Shown in pieces: positions 39,069 through 48,309 of a DNA stretch of 64,000 bases (position 1 is the first letter of the stretch; each line of letters opens with the position of its first letter). The notes under the pieces were generated by a model. That model made no database searches. It saw only the letters and a program-made list of their open reading frames with translations, and had not been told where the DNA came from. The position numbers and the translations under genes were made by a program. Origin of the DNA: Morella rubra (lineage: Eukaryota; Streptophyta; Magnoliopsida; Fagales; Myricaceae); assembly GCA_003952965.2 (NCBI GenBank), contig CM025850.1:9416946-9480945 (forward strand), in the 5' to 3' direction.

Positions 39069-40236
39069 TGTCAGAGACTATTTTAGTTGGCTATACTTCA
39101 AATATAATTTAGTTTATTTCCTAAGATATTAAGGTGTTTTGAAGATACTATGAAGAATTGAAGATAGAAGTAAAAAGTTGAGTTTTTACCCAAAAATGTC
39201 AAGTTAGCTGGAAGTCAGATACAAGTCAGACAGAATCGCGATTTGGGGCACTGCAGTAACAAAAGTTGGTTAGTCCGTTTATAACTAAATGGATGACGTC
39301 ATGAAAGACCCAAAAAACCCTAGACCCTCCACTAAAACCGTTAGTCACCCAGAGCTTATAACTCCCTTGATTCCATTACGAAACTTACCTCAGAAAAATC
39401 AAGTCATACCGTACCTTCCACGTGAAACTCTCTCTTGAATATTTCTGCCCCTTTTTCTGAGCCTTCGTGTGTATGAACTGAGAATGGAGCCTTGAAGATA
39501 AAACCCCTCTCTTTAGAATTCTTAGTTCAATAGATTGATCACCTTGGTTATTTCCCCAAAAGAGATTCAAGACTTTTGGAGGTTGCTGAAATCTTGAAGA
39601 TCCAAGTGTCAAGTTCGTGCGTTTGCGGTTGTTGCGAGTTCGCAATGGAGGACGGCAAGGTATGAATAGCTAGGTAAAGTAGTTAGCTTTTTGAATGGAT
39701 GAGAGGTTCTCAATCCCTGCATTGGAGCAAATCCGAATGGTGTAGTTCGGGTAAGAAAACAAGTGTGTTAGACTAGGAAGTTGGGTATTCTTGAGTCTAT
39801 GGATCACCTTGTATTTCGAGTTTGAAAAGCTAGTGAAATCGTTACCTGGCCTACGGGCCCGGAGAGTTTTTTTCTCTTGGAATTTGTTTCCAAGAGATTT
39901 TCTCTTCGTAACCAAAAAATTTGTATCTTTTTGTGGTGATTGATCTGTTAATATTGTTCTTGATTAAAATATTAATAATCGTGAACTACAAGCTGAATTT
40001 TCAGATGTTCTTGGTTTTAGAATCTTGGATATAGTTTCGAAATTAATTGATTTACAGTTTGTTTGATTATTTACATTGCTGTTAATGTGTGTTGAAAAAT
40101 TCCTATCAGTTCTTATGTAGCCTGTGCAGAAAAAGTCTTGTTAAATTTAAATAATTTGAAAGATTAAGTTGCAGAATCTATTCACCCCCTTCTAGGTTCG
40201 GTAGGTGTTGTATTGAGTCTTAAATAATTCCGTTCA
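39069..40236 (+). repeat. 3' LTR of the copia element
   Basis: Starts TGTCAGAGAC right after the purine-rich tract and ends CCGTTCA at the target-site duplication, 1168 bp. A second copy of this LTR does not occur in the window, so the 5' LTR is missing. Confidence 0.7.
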
Positions 40237-40431
40237 AAATGGATAAGCAATTCTTACCCAATCTTCAGAATCGAAATCGTAGTCTACCTCTCCATACCTA
40301 CTGTGTACAGAATTATTAAATTCTGGTTTTCTACCCAAGTCCACAAAATGAGGGATTATTACTTAAAAATTAGTCACCAACTCCTAAAAGCTAAAAAGGG
40401 ATTTGTCTTCTGCACAAGCAACAAAACCAAT
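40237..40431 (+). promoter_or_regulatory. F-type SCPL upstream module (remnant H)
   Basis: Closely matches the sequence upstream of SCPL F (54770-54970) and G (60927-61128). It runs from AAATGGATAAGCAATTCTTA to ACAAAACCAAT. In F and G the next bases lead within about 50 bp to the start codon; here a 987-bp insertion intervenes. Confidence 0.85.
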
Positions 40432-40432
40432 G

Positions 40433-41419
40433 TGTTAGGAACCCCGGTCAAGGACTCCAAAACAAGCACCAATTACCCCACGTACCCGATCTACTCCAAT
40501 AACACAACGATCCTCCCGACCAATGATGAGTAACACACGAGCGTAATATATAGGATCTAATACACAAGAATGACAAATATCTCTAACTGTCTATGATAAA
40601 AGAAAACGTGGTCTAAGGATGATTAGTCTTTCGAACCACAAGGAACAAGACAATCTCGATCAAGGGTTAATTAGCCCAAGAACGAGTACCCAAACTAGGT
40701 TATTAGCCTAGAATGAATCCCAAGCAACAAGGTTATTAGCCCTGACACCGACTAAGCATATACGTGCTATGCTTGGCCAAAACACTCCAAAAGCACTCGA
40801 CTATTCTTGATATTCTCTGGATGCCCCACACTAATGTACCTAAGAATGTTTATATAGACATCCTTAGGTGCTTACAAACCTTAATGGACACAAATCAAAT
40901 CTAAATCAAATCACCGATCTTTAGGAGTCAATCCCGTTGATCAAGTAGATTTAATATAACATGCCTAATAAACCGAACACAAACAAGGAAAGATAATATT
41001 CTAGACTTTCGGGGAAATGCCCGAATCTAGAAGATACGATTCTCGGACTTCGCCAGATACGTCCCGCATTTGTTCTAGCCAAAATGTAAACGCCCAAGCT
41101 ACAAGTGTAGACGCCGAGGTGCAAGTACTTCTTATTCTTTACTTGCTCGGATGACATGGACTAAGCCTTGATTATTATTGGCACCCATCTCGGTCTTGGT
41201 AGTATCAACCCGACTCTCTTGGATTAGTCCTATTGAGTGATCGGTCGGCATGATTTGTCCTCCCTGGTCAGTCGGTCTTCCTGGCCCCTGGTCGGTCAGC
41301 ACGCCTGGAATGCCCTGGTTGGTCGGCCTGCCCTGGTCGGTCACTGGTGCCGCCTCTTGCCCCTCATCTTCCCACTCGTGGTAGTCCAGGCCGTGGTCTT
41401 CACTAAGGATCCTGTCACA
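40433..41419 (-). mobile_element. Solo-LTR-like insertion between promoter and exon 1 of SCPL H
   Basis: 987 bp present here but absent at the same position in SCPL F and G. Read on the minus strand it starts TGTGACAGGATCC and ends GGTTCCTAACA, the TG...CA form of an LTR. CAAT occurs on both sides, a possible short target duplication. A CCTGGTCGGTC-like degenerate repeat lies at 41240-41345. No protein domain is found, which fits a solo LTR. Confidence 0.6.
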
Positions 41420-41421
41420 AT

Positions 41422-41613
41422 ATGCATCCTCTCAGTCTCTCTTTTTGTGTCCCACTCCAAAGTCTCATCATGTGCTGTAAATCATGGATCATCGTTGGAA
41501 CAATCTATGCAACTCTTCTGCAGTTATGCTTAGCACTAAACTCCCCTGCAGGAGATGATAAGATCGTCTCGTCAGCTTCTGCAGTACTAGCTATTACGAA
41601 GCCGAAAATGTAG
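41422..41613 (+). pseudogene. SCPL remnant H: exon 1 signal-peptide part only
   Basis: Matches the first 33 or so codons of SCPL F and G ([20 protein letters not shown], then [11 protein letters not shown]), then leaves the family at about 41568. There it joins antisense sequence of the duplicated helicase exon 1 after about 18 bases of filler. The frame stays open from the ATG at 41470 to a stop at 41611-41613, giving 47 codons that are mostly a signal peptide. Whether it is transcribed is unknown, since its promoter is separated by the LTR insertion. Confidence 0.8.
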
Positions 41614-41732
41614 GTTTCGGTGGGAGATTGGGTTTGCAAGTCTTGGGAGAGCGAAAAGTCGTCTGGATCAGTGTAGTTCTCTTGCCAGAGGTCAAGGCTC
41701 AAGAACAAGGTCACTGGGTCTTCGTCTTCCAT
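41590..41732 (-). pseudogene. Duplicated 5' end of the HLTF-like helicase (exon 1 fragment)
   Basis: Encodes the first 48 or so residues of the helicase (MEDEDPVTLFLSLDLWQENY ... YIFGFVIA) with few substitutions relative to 13847-13705. It is then cut off at the SCPL H junction, before most of the HIRAN domain. The 5'UTR and promoter region follow on the right (41733-42055). It marks the left edge of the segmental duplication. Confidence 0.9.
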
Positions 41733-42055
41733 GGCAAAGAGAGCGAATCAGAGGTATAGGTTCAGAGAGACGGAGAGAAAGAGAAAGATAGGGAGACGGT
41801 CGTGTATAGGTTGAGGTTGGGCTGTTCGAGCTAGATGTCAGTCGGTTGGTGCCTTCTCAGGTTGAAAGTTTGAATCCATATAGAAAGGCAGGTTTACAGA
41901 GAGAAAGAGAGGGGAAATAAGGAAAATTAGACTCGTGCAGATTTATAGAAACAGTGGGAATAATAAAACAGGCAATACTCGGCAACTACTATGTGAACTC
42001 GGACGGTGCCGGAATTCCAAGTCTCGTAATTTCCATACTACTCGGTATATCTATT

Positions 42056-43396
42056 ATCTAAGATGCTTCTATGCGTGCAAATATTAATGCAGGAGCAGAA
42101 TACAGAAAATGTAGAGGAAATCCTGTTGCGTGCTTCCAACGAGAGGATGTTGTAGTCGGTGGATGTGTTGTGGGCGACAGAACTATCGCATGACTCCAAA
42201 AAAAAGTAATAAGAGCAAGTGGCAAATTTTGTGTGTTTGTTGTTTTGCTTAGTATGGCACATACTGATGTGTATTTTGCTAAGAAGGAAGATGCACTTGG
42301 CATCCAGTTTTGGATATAGGTGATACATTTTCATACTCTAGAAGGGCAATATTGGATAGCTTCCTGCTTACCTCCCTACAGAGTGAACAATCTGACATAA
42401 ATCTCCCTCTTCCTAATATTATTGGAACCGACATGCCATTTGCTTCAATTGGCAAAGCTCATATGTATGTCTACTAAAGTTGCACTTTTCAGCATAGATC
42501 CTTGCATCCAACTTAGTCGAATCAAATTTAATAAATTGGAATTTAACTTTATTCCAATCAGGGTTGACGATGTTCTAATTTAGTTCGATATTAATTATAT
42601 GCCTCAAGAAAACTGTCTCCAAAGTTAGTTTAAGGGGAGTTAAGCCCAAGATAATAAATCTCATATTAGCATTTTGTACTAATAATGTGAGGCGGATCAT
42701 ATACTCACAAATGATCTATAATATTCTATCACGCTCCATAGTCTAAGTGCCTACACAAGCTGATTGTGCACTAGGCATTCCTAGTCTTGTTTTAACAATG
42801 CAATAACGATGTCACCACCCACACAGAGAGAACACACAAGGCATATAAATCCTAAATTGACATCTCATATTACTAATGTGAAACAAATCTCATATTCCTT
42901 AATAATTCATAGCACAAAATTCACGAGTCATTGGAATTTTTTAGTAGAGTTTGACTTTTGTGCAATACAATACTTAAAGCTTACCGTGTTGCAATCGTGG
43001 GCTTGAAACTTCCAACTGATGTGGAGATTCCATTACATTCTAATAGTTCTACTCCCATGAAATGATAATTACACATGACTTTGTCATCTCTGAACCGAAC
43101 TGCAACCACATAAAGGAAGACTATCTTTTCCCTACACTCTGTAGATTTAACTTTCAAACTTTCAATATCTAACAGTGGGGGGGCCTGAGTAGAAACCATT
43201 TGAAATTTAGACGGGCTTTTTTTTACCGTGAAGTGACATAAATGTCAAGAATTTATAACAAACATGTTCAGAGATACATAAAAGAATACATCATACCAAA
43301 GGAAAGAGCGTAGCACTCCTCAGAGTCTCAGACAAAGACTAGGGTCATGAACGTTGGTAAAAGACAAGCTAAGGTAAATACCACCATCAAACCTGT
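42056..43396. other. Non-coding part of the duplicated block, 3' of MOZART1 copy 2
   Basis: Counterpart of 14560-16216 with many small indels and without the MITE at 14185-14552. No gene. Confidence 0.6.
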
Positions 43397-43624
43397 TTAG
43401 GGAAGCGAAGATGGCACAGCGTATGTTGGGGGCGAGGAAGAGAGTTGGGGCTCTCTCCGGAGTTCTTTGACAAGGGCAGCATGTGCCTCGGGGTTGAGGC
43501 CCAAGTCACAGAGAGTAATGAGGACGGAAAGGGAATGGCGGTCGAGCCCTGTGTCCAGAAGCTTTGACATGTGGAATGCCAGGTCCAGAGATTCCCTAGC
43601 TGTTCGTGCAGCATCTGGATCCAT
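43397..43624 (-). CDS. MZT1: MOZART1/GIP, copy 2
   Basis: Open frame of 75 codons, the same length as copy 1 with no indels. Five substitutions: Q7R, N21K, T31S, A37T and L48H. N21 (HMSN) and L48 (PEAL) are conserved positions in the family as I know it, so this copy may be losing function or have changed partners. Its proximal upstream sequence is duplicated with it; a TRIM element (44398-44672) has inserted about 770 bp upstream of the start. The frame is intact, so I list it as a possible gene. Confidence 0.75.
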   Translation of the reverse strand: MDPDAARTARESLDLAFHMSKLLDTGLDRHSLSVLITLCDLGLNPEAHAALVKELRREPQLSSSPPTYAVPSSLP

Positions 43625-44397
43625 GCTCACAGAAACCTAGAAATTCAAGCAAATTTTAACTTCAATATAATTCTAGGTCTATTTGCTCAACCCGAATGAA
43701 AAGTTCAAATCAGCCTGAAATTAAAATGAAATAACAAATTGAACCTCCACAAAGAAGTAAGCAAGTTCAAATTGTAGAACATTTTTGGTTCAAAGTCAGT
43801 ACAATTTTTGTTCGAAGTCTCGAGAACCTTGTTTTCAGAGATTTCTCTGTGCTTGGATCTCACAACTGCAGGGCCGGTGGAACTTTGAGTCTCTTTGAGT
43901 TATTTATATGTTTTAATTCATTTACACAATAAAGCCTCTCGGTGTGTAGAGAAATTCCACACTAAACTGCAGCGACATTTCTAACTATCAAGTAAACAAA
44001 CCTGGGGGCACATTCAGACGGAAGTGGAAAATAATCAATGAATTATGTAAAGTGACATATAGAGCACAATTGGAATACAACGTGTAGTTAATGCTCCAAT
44101 CTGCTCCTTTTATGTAAAAAATCAACCAGGAGATTGGGAGTTTAAGCAATTGTGTCTAAGGCAGCTTCAATCTCATATCAGTGTATTCTACCGGTCAATC
44201 TGGAATCAATCTGGAATCAGTGATGGCTGGTTTTGAGAAGAAAAGAGTGAGAGATATGAAATGGTGGTTAGTGAAGTGAGGAAGAGCGGTTCGCTCCAAC
44301 CATCGTAAGAGGGAGGTCAGCCGTAGAGTAGCGGAGGATGGAGGATCCTTCACGGTTCTACTGCTAGTGAGAGGAGAAGAGTGAGGGCTCTGGGAGT
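43625..44397. other. Upstream region of MOZART1 copy 2
   Basis: Counterpart of 16445-17370; presumed 5'UTR and promoter. It keeps the acceptor-like TTTCAG upstream of the start, with small changes. Confidence 0.5.
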
Positions 44398-44672
44398 TGT
44401 TGGACCTTCTCAACCTCAAAAGCTAACTCAAGAGGTGAGGTTTTCCCTTGAACTTATATATTGTCCACCAACCCCTTCCATAACCGATGTGGGACTAACC
44501 CCAACAATCTCCCCCTCACACATCGGCCCTGGGTTGGAAATAGACAATTTGTTTCTTCCATGAACTGTTGGGTCCAAGGGCTCTGATACCAGTGTTGGGT
44601 GCTCTTGGGCCTATTCAACCCCAAAAGTTAGCTCAAGAGTGAGCCTCATCCGATGTGGAACTAACTCCAACA
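44398..44672 (-). mobile_element. TRIM (miniature LTR retrotransposon)
   Basis: Complete 275-bp element on the minus strand. LTR-like ends at 44593-44672 (80 bp) and 44398-44506 (109 bp) share TGTTGG-GTTAGT-CCACATCGG, AGCTCAAGAG-type and CCCAACA blocks. Next to the first LTR is the primer-binding site TGGTATCAGAG (reverse complement at 44581-44591), complementary to initiator methionine tRNA. Before the second LTR is the purine tract GTGAGGGGGAGAT. No coding capacity. Absent at the equivalent position in the first block (about 17370). Confidence 0.9.
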
Positions 44673-45507
44673 AGAGGGAGTAAAATCAAGAATCCATAGG
44701 AGTGAAGGGGAAGAGGGTAGCATCTGTATATGTATTTTTGTTCTTATCGTAAAACGGGTCAATTTACAAAATTAGAAATAAACATACCAGATGGCCCGAA
44801 ATTAACAACAATCACAATAAATTCCCACGAAAATTCCAAATCACATAAACACAATTTTAATTTCCAACAATCAAATGCCGACCCGTAATTGGGCCTGAAG
44901 CCCAATACAAATTAAAGAAATATGGGCCCATCGCTCATGACCTTGAAATGGCCCAGTCCGTAAAAACTGGTACCACAGATTTCAGAAAGCGGTGAGGAGC
45001 TTGTGAGCACTTGAGCTGAACGGACCCTGTGGGTAAGAAACCTGAACAACTTTCTATTTTAGCTAAGTTCCTTGTTGCCTAAACAAAATAAGAAAGGGTT
45101 GGGCTTATGCTCCTCCATGCTGAGCTTTTTATGGGGGTCCATAAGAAACCGGACCTTGAGAATGGCCCGAAGAAACTTATCACCGATTTGGGTTTTAAAT
45201 CAACGACCGACTTATTAATACTATTTAAGCAAGTTTTTTGAGGACATATTTTTCGATTTTGACAAAATCTAAGCCCTCTGTTCTTCTTGGTCTCTTTTTC
45301 CTTATTGAAACTAATAAATATTGATGTCACGCCTTGTAATTACTCCAGAAGAGTCACTATCTCGCCCAATAAAATACTGATTCGAGTATTCGGAATTTGT
45401 TGTTATGTATCGAAGCACAATTACTGTGAAATGCGTTTCTCAAACTCAATCTAGAGGAAGGATTTAAATCATCGGCCTTTTTTTTTTTTTTTTTTCCCTT
45501 CTTCCTT
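44673..45507. other. End of the duplicated block
   Basis: Counterpart of about 17375-18180, with no gene seen. The similarity ends near 45590, inside a P450 fragment. Confidence 0.5.
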
Positions 45508-45810
45508 TTAGCTTTTGAATGCTTTCAGATGATCATCATGACATACCAAAGTGGGGAAGGCTGGCTGAGTTTGTTGAAAAGTTGGTCCCAAAATGGGAAG
45601 CTTAGGAGGGCCTGGTGGAAGGCGCTTGTTTTGCCTTCGGGCACCCGTCTTGTTTTTCAAGAGCACCAGTAGGGGGAGAAGAAAGAGAAGAGGAACCCAC
45701 ATGGGTATGTCAGAAATGGCTACTGGAGTTCTATCTTTTGTTTGCACCGAGTGGTGCATCGGTGCGTATATAAATAACCACAGTCGAAGTTGAATTAAGA
45801 TATTATACAA
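45508..45810 (-). pseudogene. Cytochrome P450 N-terminal fragment
   Basis: The minus strand encodes a hydrophobic membrane anchor (MWVPLLFLLPLLVLLKNK), a basic linker and the proline-rich hinge LPPGPPKLPILG typical of plant microsomal A-type P450s (CYP71 clan). After ILG the sequence switches to the DNA that ends the duplicated block, so no helix or heme-binding domain follows. It is a first-exon fragment. The family cannot be fixed from 60 residues. Confidence 0.8.
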
Positions 45811-46306
45811 TTTCTGATATTCGAATAGAGAGAGTAGATTCTATATATTGTGTTTTTTTTTCTTTGAACTAGAAAATTATAAAGAATTCTAATCTCTCGA
45901 AATTTCCTTTTACTTGTCTCCATTACTAGTTAGGTAGCTAAATTAAAGGTTTAATTATACCGCTTATTCATGCAGTTTGACTTTGTGATAAATTGGTCTT
46001 TGGTAAGAGAGAATTTCGAAGGATCATGATTCTTTATAATTTGAAACTTACTTATGCAGTACTTCATACTAATTTCAATCTTTTGAAAATCGCACTAATT
46101 TGAATTCAACATTACACAGTTGAAACTAATTATTAATTAAGGAAAAACTAATCCACAGGTGAAGGAGAATATAAAATAAATAATTAAATTAATCTCTTTC
46201 GAATAAGAGCTTCAGCACTATCATAATTTTCACACCTAGCTAGCTATTAGAGAAACCCCACCCATATGGCCGCCCATTTGTAGCTTGAGTCTTTTCATTT
46301 TTTTAA

Positions 46307-46337
<31 letters not shown>

Positions 46338-47172
46338 TTTTGCTTTGAATAAACCATTCATTCTTGTCTTCAGCCCATTCCACGCGTGTTGAGACCTTCG
46401 GATAATACGCCATGAAATCTTACCTAATCATGACTATTATATAGTGCCGGTGTTTTTGAACGGAGCAGCTAGCACAACCAGTATACCTGTTCTCTATTGA
46501 CTATGACCCTGTCAGTGATATCCAGGGACGGGAGGCCTGAGGTGTGATAAGTAACAGTAGTGACAAAACACTACAAAATTAGGACTCAAGTTGAGAGGTA
46601 TAAAATTTTAATGTGAAATAAAAGAAAAAATTTTTCTTTAATGTAAAAAGTGTCAAATCTCTAATAAATTGTCAAAAATCACCTTACAACATCACCCCTG
46701 ACTTGGGGGTGGTTGCATAAAAAAAAAAAAAAAAAATCTAGAGCCTGTACAGTTCTCTCATCTTACAAAAATGGAATAATTACCTAGTCAGAAATTCTAG
46801 AAAAATAAATTACCAAGGCCAGAGCTTTAATCACTAGACTAACTCTTAAGATTAAATTCATATACTTTGTTTGGAAGGTTTTTTTAGATCCTATGATGAA
46901 AAATGATTTTCTAACTGAATTTACTAACCCACGAAAAAAAAAAAAAATTACCCCAAAAGAAGAAAAAGAAATTGAGTTTTTTTTTTCTTATTTCCTTTTT
47001 CCTGAGGTTTTTTTTTGGAAGATGCAATTGTTTCCTTCACACCAGTCACGTGCTTGCTAAGAGTAGTGTTTGTTTTAATGTCTTGCCGACGTGAATTCTT
47101 TATTAATTAGTTTTTATTAGTTTTTGCGCTGTATATCCATGTCATTATGGCATAGGACATATCTAGTAGAAC

Positions 47173-47213
<41 letters not shown>

Positions 47214-48309
47214 GGCCTCGGCTTGCCTCCCCCTACGTCCGCCATTGTTGTTGAATATGTTGTGCATTTAAGTAAACATACCCTGTTTTTATATGCGAGT
47301 AATGGATATATCAATAGAGAAAAGACGCGTGCGTTTCCTTTTCGATGAATAGAGATCGCTGAATTCTTTTTGAGAGTGAGTTTGCAATGTTTCTCTACCT
47401 AATTTTCTTCATGATCAGATACAAGAATTGCGAACAGTAGTTCTATACATTAGAGGATGATAAATTGTCCAGAATTTCTTTTTTATTATCATTAAAAGAA
47501 CTGCTCCTTATTTATTTGCAGATACTCTTGAGGATATTACGACAAATGGAGCAAATAGATAATAGTATAGAACTGTTAGAACATAAAATAGTTTTTACCT
47601 AAGTGTATATTTGGCAGCTGAAAAGAGGAGGAAGAAATTTATTTAAACTTGTCAGATAAAGTATTTGAAAGAATCCAAGAGGAATACAGCTTGTTTTTTT
47701 ATTCTTTTGATGTTTTTTTGAAAGCTATTGAAGGATTTATTTATTATTTGTTTCTTTCACATTGAAAGAATAAAGAGGACCAGAGTGATCGATCAATGCC
47801 TAAGTTAACCTATCAATTAGACACTTATCCCGGGGTTGTTTTACTTGTCCTACGAATTTAATTAATTTATAGAAAACCCAATGACCACTTGTATTGTCTT
47901 ATCACATTGGAAAGAAGATATTTATACCAACATTATAAGCTCGTCTGCAGAATATTCAAGTAATTCTTACATGTTCAACAAAAAGTGTTCATAATGTTGG
48001 GAACAAAGAAGAACATAAATCCTCCTAAAATTTGAAATCCTTAGTTCGGGATTAATTCTTGGCAGATCAGTTATCTTAAAAACTTTTTCCATCCTGCGGA
48101 ACGCTGTCTAATTTTTTCCAGTTATCTAAAAGTAGCAATTTTTCTCTCTTTTTTGGTTTCATCCCAAGTCTCTGGGAGTCTTCCATTTAACCACAGGCTT
48201 CGGATTTTTCATATTTTAAACGAACGGTCAGTTAGTTTTTAGATGCATGTGTCATCGAGGCCGAATGGAGAACGCGTTTTCACCCATTTATTTTATTAGA
48301 GATTGTACT
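45811..48309. other. Intergenic region with microsatellites
   Basis: AT-rich, no gene recognised. It contains a (TA)n tract at 46305-46329 followed by T-runs, and a (GA)n tract at 47174-47203 followed directly by a run of G (47203-47215). The rest shows no domain and no repeat of the array. Confidence 0.6.

Larger units (their letters stand above)
35341..40236 (+). mobile_element. 5'-truncated Ty1-copia element with env-like ORF and 3' LTR, flanked by AAATG
   Basis: Parts in order: coding from the pre-integrase region (LWHQRLGHLNYRDLSNIS) and integrase (35341-35910, catalytic motifs MDLMGP, RSDHGTEF, ITPQQNRVVERKNR) with two in-frame stops; a GC-rich repeat patch (35911-36180); an env-like third ORF (to 38337); a purine tract AAAGGAGGAGAT at 39057-39068; and a 3' LTR from TGTCAGAGAC at 39069 to CA at 40236. 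Reverse transcriptase and RNase H are missing. Both sides carry AAATG (35336-35340 and 40237-40241). The uninterrupted site is seen in the paralogous modules at about 54766 and 60926. The left end lies in coding sequence, not in an LTR. Confidence 0.8.

Noticed and set aside
41586..45600. Duplicated block as proof of a recent whole-region duplication including the full helicase
   Set aside because: Only the first 48 or so codons of the helicase are included. No other helicase exon is found in the second block.
45508..45810. Functional P450 gene
   Set aside because: Only the membrane anchor and hinge are present. The sequence leaves the family directly after LPILG and no heme-binding Cys region occurs nearby.
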